A DNA stretch of 64,000 bases from the NCBI GenBank assembly GCA_963920765.1, contig OY987244.1, positions 26,206,358 to 26,270,357 of the forward strand, in the 5' to 3' direction. The position numbers and the translations under genes are program-made. Below the pieces are notes generated by a model, which saw only the letters and a program-made list of their open reading frames with translations, made no database searches and was not told the origin of the DNA. Below are positions 36,512-50,584 of this stretch, one piece after another. How positions within the stretch are numbered: the stretch's first letter is position 1; each line of letters begins with the position of its first letter. The DNA comes from Ulota crispa (lineage: Eukaryota; Streptophyta; Bryopsida; Orthotrichales; Orthotrichaceae).

Positions 36512-37293
36512 AGTAAATAGTGCATTTAGGTTGCCCCTTACTAATTTCTTGACATCTACATTATAAAAATACATATTGTTATTACACTAGTAGAAAACGG
36601 GCAGTAAGCTACTAAATGACAACAACTAAACCACAACTACACTAAGTCACTAACTATACAACAACTACAAAATGACTCAATTTCACTTGTACAATTGTGG
36701 TTTAGTTGCTATCTCTTAGTTGTTTAGGACATGTTTTTCTACTAGTGTTAGCAACAAGGTTTTTTTTTTTTTTCATTTTTTAAGAAGTGTGAAAGTGGCA
36801 ATTTAAAATGTTATAGTGGTGCTCCAAATTTCAACATTCATCCACATATTGAATAGAAAATATCACATTAATACATATTACTTGTCTATAATTTGGTTTT
36901 CATCCACAACTTGGCAATTTCATCCTTTAAAAAAAAATTGAAGCCTTGTGGCAATTTCATCCAAGTTTTTTTTCATTTTTTTTTACATTTTATAGCCGGA
37001 CTTATTTTTTGGGTGCAATCTGGCACCATAAAGCCAAAAAAAAGCCCTGGTTAGCAGTAATTTTCATCACTAATTATTGCACAAAATCTTTTTATTTAGT
37101 AGGCTTGGCAACAACAACATAGTTGCAAAAAGATAAACTAACATTATCTAGGTCATAAACCATGTGAAATTCTAATGTCTAAAGAGTTGTATGCATCTCC
37201 AAGTGATGAGTCATGAGGTAACTTTTCAAGATAAGGCAACCTAATTGTTAAGGCAACCTAATTGTGAAGGCAACCTAAATGCACTATTTAGTG
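36512..37293. mobile_element. TA-target MITE (TTTAGGTTGCC family), long copy with an insert
   Basis: The left end AGTAAATAGTGCATTTAGGT and right end CCTAAATGCACTATTTAGTG are inverted repeats. It is longer than its relatives because it contains a CACTA-type mini-element (36,585-36,747) and extra AT-rich DNA (about 36,760-37,050). Two adjacent diverged repeats of AAGGCAACCTAATTGT near its right end show local slippage. Confidence 0.7.
36585..36747. mobile_element. 163-bp CACTA-type mini-element nested in another MITE
   Basis: It begins CACTAGTAGAAAA and its other end is TTTTTCTACTAGTG, with TTA immediately outside both ends. A three-base target duplication and CACTA/CACTAG tips are the hallmark of CACTA (En/Spm) elements. 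Subterminal arms containing CAACTAAACCACAA also pair with the opposite side. No coding capacity. Confidence 0.85.
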
Positions 37294-37295
37294 TA

Positions 37296-37601
37296 ATTAT
37301 GCATTTAGGTTGCATTAACAATTAGGTTGACTTACCCTAGAAAGTTACCTTGTGTCTCATTGCTTGACCATTTGGAGTGTCATGCAACTCTTTGTATATT
37401 AAGGTTTCATATAGTTTATGGCATAGACGGCACTAACTTACTTTTTCACAACGTTGTTGTTCTTACACAAATTCTTATTGTTATTAAAAAAAAATTATTG
37501 CTATAATTTTTGATAAAATCTTATTGCAGTAACACTAGGTATTTGCAAAACGTCAAATGTCAAGAAATTAGTGTGGGGCAACCTAAATGCTCTATTTTGT
37601 G
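37296..37601. mobile_element. TA-target MITE (TTTAGGTTGCC family), inverted neighbour
   Basis: This copy starts ATTATGCATTTAGGTTGC and ends GGCAACCTAAATGCTCTATT...GTG|TA, in opposite orientation to the element that ends at 37,293. The two share a TA dinucleotide at the junction. The interior keeps the family blocks around TAGTTTATGGCATAGAC and AGTTACCTTGTGTCTCAT. Confidence 0.75.
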
Positions 37602-37604
37602 TAG

Positions 37605-38679
37605 CTCGTTCTCCTCTTTGCATGCGTGAAAGAATAGATCGAGGTGTGGGAAATTAGAGTTCCGGGTTGAAGGCGAGGGATAATCCAAGTTTTAGAAATA
37701 TGTAGAATTAATGTCATGTGCAAGTACATTAGAAATGTCTCAATGTTCAGAACATTCTCGAGTGAGATAAACTAAAATTAAGAAGATCTTATGAATGAGT
37801 GGAGAAAGATATATATTCTAGTTGTGAAATTCTTTCCCTTGATTCTCAAGTGCCTGAATTTCTGTATTAATTATTTTTGTTGACGAACAAGGCGCTGTAC
37901 TGTACAATGATGTTTTATTCTAAAAACTCTTCTCATTTTTTCAAAATCATGTTTGATTTTTTTTAAAGCCACAACTTTCATAACCAATGTAATGACTTTC
38001 ATACATATGATGAATAAAAGCATGAGTTAATGTTCATAAAAACCCAAAAAATAAAATAGATTAGGGGTTAGAGGATTAAGCACATCGGATCACTATAATA
38101 AGATCATTATGCTACACTTTTGCCAATTACATTCTACCTGATAGACCACCCATTTGTAAGATTCAAAAATGTTGTGAGTGAGGTCAATGTTAAAAATGTT
38201 CAATAAGTGAACATGGGGTATGGTACAAATTGAATTTTTGAACCTGGTGCATTAGATGATTATAACTTTAAAGAAATGGATATACTGTAGTGACCAAAGG
38301 CTCGACAAAAATGTCTAAACAATCCATTTAGATTTGTTACTACTATCTTTTTACAATGTCTAATTTTGTTCTTCCCATTTTTAATATGCTTCCAATACAG
38401 GCTTCAGAAACTACTGTGTTCCAATATCCTATAATTAAGTGTACGTTCATCTTAAAATGTTCTCAAAAATTGAGCTTTCAAATAGATCTTAATAAAAACA
38501 TAACACAAAATCCTACAAAGGTTACCACTTTTTAAACTTGCGAAAGCTCTGAATTCTCAGAAAAAGGAATTGGGACAAAATCACTAATATTCAGTGCATA
38601 ATCAAAATTTAAAAGATTATTGAATATTTGGCTTTCATATTATTGCAATGGGTAGATCCACCTAGGAAAGTTTTGAAAA
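37605..38679. other. AT-rich intergenic DNA, no gene seen
   Basis: No recognisable gene or clear repeat boundary. Confidence 0.55.
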
Positions 38680-38772
38680 TTAACCCTTGAACGCCAAAGG
38701 GGATGATTTTTGTCTCCGGGAATACACGGGGGCCGTGTATCCACAGTCACACCCCGGGCGTTCAAGGGTTAA
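38680..38772. mobile_element. 93-bp TTAA-type MITE with perfect ends
   Basis: The tips TTAACCCTTGAACGCC and GGCGTTCAAGGGTTAA are perfect 16-base inverted repeats including TTAA at each edge. The centre has another palindrome (ATACACGGGGGCCGTGTAT). It is much shorter than the 0.9-kb members but has the same terminal logic (TTAA, then CCC; GGG, then TTAA). Confidence 0.85.
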
Positions 38773-39904
38773 TATCTCTTATTTTTTAATATTTGGACTC
38801 TTGTAAATCAAGGGATGTCAAATGTTCTGGTCTCTTTCATTGCACAATATGTGCACTGACGAATAGTAAGTTAACTCTTAAACAACCAAGGAGCCCTTTG
38901 CGTCCAATACAATATTTTGTATTTTCTTGTATTTGGAATGCATCCACACCTTTACTACATTTGAGATCAACAAACAAAGAAGTTAAAATATAGATAAATG
39001 CGGTTCTACTGAGCTGAGCTAGTCAAGATCTCAAATGAAAACTTTTTATTGGTAGCAAATGCCAGTTATACGGCAGCGTATTTAATACGTAGAGCGGTCG
39101 TTTAACTTACTATAGGTGCTCACATTTCTCTCGGATCACATTTCAACATTACAGTCCTTCACCAACATTCTCCATATCGTCCGAACTTCAGTGGCAAACA
39201 AACGCATTAATTGTCTCAAGACGAGAATCCCAGAGGTAAAATACTTTCCAAATCGATTAAGCTTGAAGCTTCAAAACCCCTTTCCTCCTGATATAAATTT
39301 TCTCAACTGTCACTCGTTACTCGCCTACTTGGCCAAAACCACAGGCACAGGATGATTAACAAATCTCAGCTTTATTGCCGAGAATATACATAGGTCAACT
39401 GGTAGATATAACAGTTCGAGATGAAGTTCAATTCATTATATGACGTTCAAAAAATTAGTACGATCAGGTACGAGATTGTGAAGCGGTGCAGGACACATTG
39501 AAATGACCCGAAAGAATGTTCCATCAAAGTCGTCAACAACAAAACATAAAGAAATCCAAACTGCAAATTTCAGTTCGTTCTCATTGACATCACATTCCCG
39601 CCGCAACAAAACATCACAACACCCAAAACGCAATCAAATAACGCAAAAGAGATGCATGAAACCCGTTACGTACAAAAACCTGATTGGCATAGTCGTTACT
39701 GTGTCTATTAAAGGAGGATGACGAACAAATCAGGTGAAAAAAAGTCTTCAGCACTTGGATCAACTCACCTGTTTGCTAACCTACAAAGCAAAGATAAAAA
39801 ACATTTACCCTGCTCTGACTCCTAGCATCATCCCCAAAATTGTCTACCGTTTGAAAACTGCTCACAGTTGAATTGCAAAAAAGGTGGACCACTGAAAAAC
39901 ACAC
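38773..39904. other. Intergenic DNA and probable HSP90 3-prime UTR
   Basis: The portion next to 39,904 should be the 3-prime UTR of HSP90 on the minus strand. No other gene is supported. Confidence 0.5.
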
Positions 39905-42412
<2,508 letters not shown>

Positions 42413-42639
42413 CTAAACGACAGCGACCACACCAAGGCAGGAATACCGGAATAAAAACGCAGAGATGATACTGAAGGTGAAAGAGCGAGAGAAAGAGCAG
42501 AAGAGATTGATCGGCCGAACCCTACAGAAAAAATCGATCGCACGAACTCAAAACGCTGGAGAGAGCTGCGAGCACCGAAAGACGAAAGGAGGCGCAAAGG
42601 GTTGGCGGTTTTGATACCAGAACGAAGGCCCGCGAATGC

Positions 42640-42750
42640 CTCTAGAGGCTTCTACTGGTGCCACGAGAGCCGTTGGATGGTGACCCTCGACGGCACCGAT
42701 CGACTCCTCGGGCTTCTAGAGCCATCGGCCGGGCCTTCCAGACTCTTCCA
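42640..42750 (-). promoter_or_regulatory. Candidate heat-shock elements upstream of HSP90
   Basis: TTCCAGACTCTTC at 42,736-42,748 fits the trimeric nTTCnnGAAnnTTC pattern with one mismatch (GAC for GAA). A second cluster around 42,643-42,652 reads, on the gene strand, GAAGCCTCTAGAG, a three-block match with two single-base departures. CTTCTAGAG at 42,713-42,721 is a third partial match. They lie about 270-370 bases before the HSP90 start codon. Function is inferred from family behaviour only. Confidence 0.45.
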
Positions 42751-43077
42751 CGATTAGTCAGTGGAGAGTAGAACTGTCGGCAGAAGCAGATCGTGACCGT
42801 CGATGAGAATGATCCGACGGTTGGAATGAATCCGCCGTGGTCCGTTGGGGGGTTTAGTATTAGGGCGACGGAAGTCGGCTCTTCTCGTACTTTCTTCCCC
42901 GCATCTAGATCTTTCCTGGAGGGAAGGCATTTCCTTTTGGCTGCCTTGGGAATTGTGAAAAATGGCCTGTTCAATCGGAGTCTAAGTTATCTGAAGATTT
43001 TACAAGTTCAATGGCCGGTGCCAACCATGTCTCTGGTACTGGAAAAGCTTTCTACAGTCCTTGTTGGGGGAAGTTAA

Positions 43078-46000
43078 TTTTTCAAATTTAGGTTTCTACA
43101 ACTTCAGTTGCATTTTTATCATTTATTTTATCTACTAGTTTAGGTACCTGTTATATCAAAGGGTGTATAGCAATCTTATCACAAAATGTGGTCAATTAAA
43201 AAAAATTGCAATCTAGTTAGTCCACAAATGTTAGCAACTTGATTCAAAATAAAACCTCATTGTAAGTCACATTACGCATGTACTCCTCTCTCCCATGTTG
43301 AAACGCTCATGTATTCTTTTATATATAAAGATGATATCCTTTGGTTAGTGAGTTTATCCCAATTAGTTAGTTTATCCACAACTTTTACTCAATCAATCAA
43401 AATACTCATGTATTCTTTTATACATAAAGATTTTGTTTATTCTCTTCAAAATCATAAAATAATGTGTTCTACAAATCTTTATCATACAAGAACTGGGTCA
43501 TCTAATCCTAACATCTGCCAGATTTGAATAAACAAATTCACCAGAATTAACTGCTTTCCACTTTGTAAATTAAAATTACACAAACATTATTTGCCTTCTT
43601 CCACCTATCTGGTCCTTAGCACTTTGTAAATACTAGTTATTTTAATGTTGGTGTATCTTCTGATTTGTGCCTTTTTGACAAAATTAACGTCTTTTTCACC
43701 TTTATAGCCACTGGAGTGCAACTGCAAAATAAACAGAACCTACGATTTCAGTTTGAGAATTAATGTGATGTGCAGTTTGATATCCATTACTTCATTCTAT
43801 GAGGTTTAGTAATGAAGGAATATACTCCTTTGATACTTATGAGTAAAGCAATGTGGAAATTGATTGACGTATATGGAATGCTCAAAAGATGCTTATTTTA
43901 AGATTGTTTCAATATTAGAACTTTTATTAGAACTTTTATTAGAAATATTATTGTGTGGATCCACTTATATTTTGTTCCATATGACTACGATGTTAAGAAT
44001 TCTTTTACTAGTTTTGACATGGTTCTGATCATGAAATTGACATAAAATGAAGTTGATATTGCACACTTGCGGGTTTTCATATTTACTAAAAATGAACTTT
44101 CCTCTTTGGAGTTTTTTGATACAAGGACTTTTTCAAAGTGTTTATACATCCATATTTTCATAAAAATATAATATCTTACAAACCATAAGTTGTAATTATT
44201 TTCACTTTTCTTTGAAAAATTCATATATGTATGTTAACACTTTCTTCTTAAGAAAGTTTTGACAATATCAAGAATTCCTCTATATCTTTTTGAAGCTATA
44301 AAAATCTACATTGTATCTTAACCAAAACAAAGAAAATAAAGTCAAACCACATGCCTTATTACAAATATGCTTCATAGTTGCTTCAATTGGTTGTGTCTTT
44401 TGCGAGCTCATTTTCTAATCTTTGTGTCATTTTGAACATAATACTTTGTTGTTATATAGTTATTAGTTTATAAATTTTAATTTACCAAAAACAACTTTGT
44501 GCATGTTTTGTTGTAAAATTAATTGATGAAATTCTATATGCTATTATTGGCTCTTTATTTTGAATTCAATGATTTTTTGACAATCAAATATAATAATTTA
44601 TATCTTCCATATCATAAATAAATTAAATTAAATCTATAGCATACAAGCATTCCAATGAAACTAACATCATTTTCCCTCATCCTCAAGCTCATCCTATATT
44701 TCAACTTACATCAGGCCTAAATTTTGGCTAGTTTTCTAAGAATTTAGATCACTTTTTTAGTTTGAAATAGTTCCTAAATGCAAAACTTGAACATAATTAT
44801 TATTTGATTTCAACCTCTTTTTTAGGAAAGCTAAATATAATTCAAAGAAAAGTATACAATAACATTTGATTTTCATTAAATAAATTATGACAAAAATATT
44901 TGGTATTCAATAAATTTTATTACATCAACTAAGCACTTTATTGCTCTAGAAAACTTTCAATCTCTATCATGTAGGGGTCATCTATAGGCAAACATCTCAT
45001 AAGGAAAAAATAAAGATTCTTAAGAAATTCAATTATGTGGCCTATAATGATCCCTTTACAATCAACAATTTAAATACTTGATTGGATTCATTAATGGTAT
45101 TTTCAAACAAAATTTTGCTAAATATAAATGGTCACTAGTCTCATAATAGAGATGAAGTTGTTTGTTACTTGTGGATCTTAGAGTAGTTTACAATCTTTCA
45201 ATTTGATATTGCTTAGGAAATTCATCCATGATAATAACAAAATTTGATACTTGCAAATCTAGTATTTATATTTGAAGATCTCTTTTGCAATACCATAAGT
45301 ATATATAAATTTCACTTTTGAGCATGTTGAAACGCTTTAGATTTGTAAAAATATCTTCTAACTATTATCACCAATAACAAAATTGACAATCTTGAGTGCT
45401 AGAGTTCAATTTTATTTGAAAATCTTTTGCAAAGTTTAACATTCTATGTGTTTTTAAAAAGCCTTACATTGTATATCTTGTATTGACACCAGCACTTGTA
45501 CCTTTTCTACTACCACATGTCAGTTCCTTTAATTTAACTCTAAGATGTAAACATTTACATCAAACATAAATTTACAAGAAAATTTGGTTATCATGATCCA
45601 TTCTTGCTTCTCACTAATTTTGATAAACAACTCCAAAAAAAACTTGACAACCCTACAATAATAGCAATATAGCGTACTAAAAACTCCATCTTGTCCAGTC
45701 CAATTCCTTCAACTAACGCAACAAGTCATCTGCAGTATCATGTTAAAAAACCAACTAAAAATTATATCATTGACTGTGAAACAAAAATTGCAAGGATTGT
45801 CATGGCATCCACCAGCATTATAAATACTACCGGCAATTGAAATACTTGCTAAGTATTTTATTGATATCATTTGCCTTGGAACAAATCATCTTGCATTTTT
45901 TTTTGTATTTTATTCACCCATCCTTTACTTTTAACTCCAAACTCTTCTTCCTCAGCTAGAAAATTGAGAAATTTCTTTATCTTAAATGCTTACATCCAAT

Positions 46001-46635
46001 TGGCATTCTTGCCCCCACAAGGTTGTGCTTTTGCCAAGTGGTTTATACATGTAATCAAACATTTCCTCTCATGCATTTAATTCCAAATTTACCCAAGATT
46101 TTGTTTTTAGAAAAGTATTAAGCAAACTAACAAAAATGTAACCACCTAATTATTGATGCTCAAAAATTTCAAACACTATCACTGCAAGAAATTTATACAA
46201 AACCAACGCATGCTGTACTGTACAAGAAAACATAAAAACACTATATTCATCTTAGAGCTTCAAAAATTCTCAGTAATAGGGGTTTATGTATAATCAACCA
46301 AATCCAATATGTTTCTAAATCCACTTTTATTCAAAAATTGTTCTTCTCTAATGTGCAACAAAACTAACAATATATGCAAGTTTTGTAATCATTAGTGAAT
46401 TTACATATAGCAAACACCACCATCATAAAGAATTTTGTTAGATAACCACTAGATGAAAAAATTCAATAAAAGTACAAAAATTCAAATTATTGCAACATGA
46501 TAAATGTTCATATTATCTTGTGTCTACTCCCTCAGTATACAATAATACCTTATCTAAATGAATCAGAATGGAAGGATCATTAGTGTGTAGCATCTGTAAG
46601 AGGCTTAATTTTTGAGAGCTCTCTGTGCATCAAAG
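43078..46635. other. Long AT-rich intergenic stretch, no gene seen
   Basis: Very AT-rich, with no frame of recognisable content. A near-repeat of CTCATGTATTCTTTTATA occurs at about 43,308 and 43,406. Otherwise I see nothing with clear boundaries. Confidence 0.55.
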
Positions 46636-47005
46636 TAAGGTAGCCGCACCCATGGGCGTGATGTCCCCATGGGCGTCACTGATAAAGTTAGGATGGTTAT
46701 GGGTATTGAAGTGATAATTATGGGTGACAAAGTGATGGTTGTGGGTAACTCAATGACGGTTTTGAGTACCCACCTCACTGTTTAAGAACCAACAAACCTT
46801 GTTTTTAGCATTTCTTACACATGATTCTTACAATTTCAGTGATTATGACAAATCTTTGTGAACAAATACTTATAGTTGGAGCCTTGAAATTGATGCCAAT
46901 ATTTTGGTTTCCATTTCCTAACTTACAGTATTTTTTTCAAAATTAGTCAATTGTTTTACCTACTCCAAAACCCTTATTTCCACGCTTATGGGTGCGCCTA
47001 CCTTA
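46636..47005. mobile_element. MITE of the TAAGGTAG...CACCCAT group, reverse copy
   Basis: It starts TAAGGTAGCCGCACCCATGG and ends TATGGGTGCGCCTACCTTA. The interior is a reverse-complement relative of 35,734-36,115 (shared TTACACATGATTCTTACAAT and TTAGTCAATTGTTTTACCTA). About 370 bp with no coding capacity. Confidence 0.8.
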
Positions 47006-47263
47006 CAACAAGTACAGTTTAAAACACCCAAATAAACATTTAAACATGGTGCCTATTATGAGACTGCTGTAAACGTAGTTGGCAATTGACAAGGGACTTA
47101 GTGTATCTTTTAGTGTATGTTTTTCAACACTATATGAAAAGTTAAAGCACTCAATTATAAGCGAAGCCAACATTAAGTCTAGCTCCATCATTCAATTCAT
47201 ATACATTTTAAGGAAAAAATGTGTGGAATTCATTTTGAAAAAAATGTCAAGGCCTGTAAATAT

Positions 47264-48627
47264 TAGGGAAAATATCAAAAATATCCCTCAGTTTTTTTGA
47301 AATATCAAATATACCTCTATAGTCTATATCAATTGAAACATCAAAAATACCCCTAGCTTTGTGTAGGATCTTCAATTATCTCCCTAGTTATCTTTGAGAA
47401 TATCTTTAATACCTCTGGTTTTTTGTGCTTCTTTAATGTAATTTTTTTAAATATCAAAATGACAATAGAAATTATTAAGTAATCACTACAATGGCTTTGA
47501 TCACAATAAACTTAGGGAATTGCTAACAAGAAATCACATGTGAGCATGAAATTTGATAATTTAGTGCTATGTTTGATTTATTCAAGTGGTCCGTCATTCA
47601 TTCAATCACAACATTATCACCTCCTTGAAAGAAAACATGACAAATACAAAATTTTGTTAAAATATTATTGCACCAACACTAATTTTTAATGTATTTTTGC
47701 TTTAAGTAACTCAAAAGGCCTATATTTTTAATTTTTGAATTTGAGCACAACTTTTTTTTTGAGTATAGCCCTAGAATGATAAAGGTGAAACAATTTTTTT
47801 GATCCAAATAACAAATTAGCATTAAAAATCACATTTCATGCTCACAAGGGGTGTCTTGTTAATAGCTTAGGGTGTTGAGTGAGCAATTCCCTAAACTTAT
47901 ATGCAAGCACTTTATATAGAGCTTAAAGAGCTTGCTTCCAAGATTTGGCTTGCATTCAACTTACAACTAATGTTTGTACTTTCCATTATCATCCTAGTAT
48001 TTTGAAAAAATTGCCAAAAGCATAAGAGATCTAGTTAGGGATATTTTTTTATAATTCAAATTATACATGGACATATTTGATATTTCATAGTAACTAGTAT
48101 GGCCCGATACTGTTGGCCCAATTTTCACCCTCCCCCCATGCCATCTCCTCATGCCACCCATGGTTATACTCATACTTTACTTCAGTTAAACTTATCCTCT
48201 ACTTTATTTTTAAGTGGACATCCATACTTTACTTTAGTTAAACTTGTGTTCTACCCTATTTTTACACATAAATTGTCTTTGGCCAATCAATAATTTTCAA
48301 AATTATCAATCCATAAAAAACTTTGTAATTCAATAACTTTCCCATTGTATGCCCAAATGCCACAAAACCAAGGCAGTGCACCCCTCCTTGCCGAAAGCTT
48401 TCCAACGGTACCAAGCACGCAACAAGGGAACACACGATTTGGGAGATCTCAATGTGACAAACATCCATCCAAACAACCTAATTTAAGATATTGATCAAAG
48501 GTCCCAAAGAACTAAGAGTGTAATTAATATTCCTACACAAAGCCATGGGCATTATTTATATTTCAAACAATACAAGATATATTTTATATTTTGAAAGAAT
48601 TGAGGAGTATTTTTGATATTTTCCCTA
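47264..48627. mobile_element. 1.36-kb element with TAGGGAAAATATCAAAAATA ends
   Basis: The left end TAGGGAAAATATCAAAAATA is matched exactly by the reverse complement of the right end. Pairing then continues with lower identity for about 30 more bases (CCTCARTT, then AAATAT). It contains another MITE at 47,512-47,894, so it is older than that insertion, or simply larger. A short open frame near 48,099 has no recognisable content. Confidence 0.65.
47512..47894. mobile_element. MITE related to 2,007-2,403, nested
   Basis: The tips TTAGGGAATTGCT and AGCAATTCCCTAA are perfect 13-base inverted repeats. The interior matches the 2.0-kb copy in reverse (GGTCCGTCATTCATTCAATC, GTGAGCATGAAATTTGAT). About 20 bases of the usual left arm, with the motif CGACACCCTAAATT, are absent here. 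Confidence 0.72.
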
Positions 48628-50300
48628 TAGTAGCAATATTCACTATTGTACTAAGCCGGACCTTTCTCTCTATTTTGCAATATCTACCGCTAAATCTCCG
48701 ATTGAACTTGCAAACGTGAAATTTACTCACCGTAACAAGAAAAAAATGTGAACTTCGTCGTGGAATTTTTTAAAAGTTATTGTCAGAAAAAGGATTCCTA
48801 GCTTCTAATAAATATGGTGTTTTTTCCTTTCAAACTATTGCCTAAGATAGATAAAAGATACAATGGCAGTTGTCAAGATTGGAACTTTGCGCAGATCTTT
48901 AGAATAGAGGAAAATATATTCGACTAGTCAAGGAAGAAAACCACAAGAACACTATGGCTCCCATGTTTCAAAATTGGTGCCTTCTTGAATCTTTGGCATT
49001 TGACAGTTGCTGCTTGAATGGAGAAAAACAAAAAAGAGATTCCAAACTTACAAAAGACATGCAAAATCCATCCCCCTCCAAGATTTCTGAAAAAAACCTA
49101 AAAGATAGCAATTTCAAAAGACATGGTTTATTATCCAAAAGTTTAGGCCACTTGTTGAAAAACCAACTTTTACATCTTCCTATTCAACTTCCACTCTTGA
49201 CACCCCTAATGCGGTGTTTGCAAAACACAACCTCATCTTCCTCTAACAAATTTTCATTTCAGGTTTCATTTTTCATGAAATAGTTCATTTTTTGGAAATT
49301 TGCACCATCATTCCCCAATCTCCCTAAAACATATCAAAAGCAAGTCCAAGTCTATTCACATTTTCAAGCTCGCAAATACGCAGAGACTCCAGAGGGTGGC
49401 CATGGCGACAGAAACCTTCTCTCTCGACAACTGCTTGCATTTACCGAAAACAGAAACCTTACTTTTTACTGAACCAAATTACAACAACGCGCAAAGCACA
49501 GAATTCCACTAAGGTAAACACACCCAATCCCAAGCGGCACGCCCTAGATTTGAGGGTTTCACAATACACCAATGAACCCAAAGTGGAGCAATGAACACTG
49601 CTTGCACAAGCAAATTTTGTCCCTTGTTAATTGTTAAGATGCCATGAGAAGGTTGGGATTGGGACCAGCAAGTCCCATTATAGGAACTCAATCAAGCAGT
49701 TTCAAGGTTAGTGTAGAGTCCTTTTTAGGGACACTCTGAGTTGTAACTTTGCCCTGTAATACAAAATACTCTACAATACTTTTTTCCACAAAAATGACGT
49801 TCCGTGATAGCTCATTGAAAGGCTAACACTACGGATTTTCTTCCTGAATTTTCCCAAGACCTTGAAGTACCCTAAACCCTTAAACGGTCGGGTATGGGTA
49901 AGGTTACCTTACTGAAAGAACCTGTGTCTCAAACAAGAAAAAAACAATATTCAAATATCATACAAACCCTAATTCCAAGAACGCAAACTAACCGGAATAC
50001 GCACCTACAACAATAGCACCACATAACATTGGAACAAAAAAACAAAGCAAAACAAAGAGGAAAACATTTGAGCCCTCCAACAAAACCTTCTGATATATAA
50101 TATCGCATAAAAATGTACAGGTGACCGTACGGTCGAATGCTCCGCGTGAGGAATGAACCGCTGCTTGAGGTGCAGGGTATGATTCACTCTCCGGTACACG
50201 GGGTTCTAAATACAAGCGGCACTTTGGTAATTATACAGGAACTAAGAAACAATATTTCATTCAGCCATGCAAGTCAATGTACAAGGAATAGAGAAACCCT
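48628..50300. other. Intergenic DNA with two short open frames of doubtful value
   Basis: A plus-strand frame at 48,954-49,283 (109 codons, MAPMFQNWCLLESLAFDSCC...) and a short frame beginning at 49,402 in good start context (gccATGGCG; MATETFSLDNCLHLPKTET, 36 codons) stand out slightly from the background. Neither shows a domain I recognise. They could be exons of a lineage-specific gene or chance. Confidence 0.25.
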
Positions 50301-50351
50301 AACCGGTTAACCAGATGGTGAAATCCGCAGTGGCAGATCCAGGGCTCTAGG

Positions 50352-50399
50352 GGTTAGGATTAGGATTAGGGTTAGGGTTAGGCTTAGGGTTAGGGTTAC
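50352..50399. repeat. Short telomere-like hexamer array
   Basis: Eight or so units of the type GGTTAG/GATTAG run in succession (TTAGGG-like, six-base period), ending at GTTACGG. This differs from the seven-base TTTAGGG repeat usual in plants. It lies just beyond the stop codon of the SAP30-like gene on the minus strand. Confidence 0.8.
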
Positions 50400-50584
50400 G
50401 GTAGTGTTAGATTGTAAACAGAGTAATGTACAAAGTCTGATGTACAAAGGAGAAAAGGCTGCGTGGAAGAGTTGCCGCCATAGCCGATAACCTCGTTGGT
50501 TGCTCTTTGAATTTTCCTGCTTTCTGTTTACAGGCACTCTCTCGTAGCTTGTTGATTTTGGTGCGATTAGGGTTTACGACGTCC

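Noticed and set aside
39116-39355. 79-codon plus-strand frame downstream of HSP90
   Set aside because: It starts without ATG, has no recognised content and lies in probable 3-prime flank.
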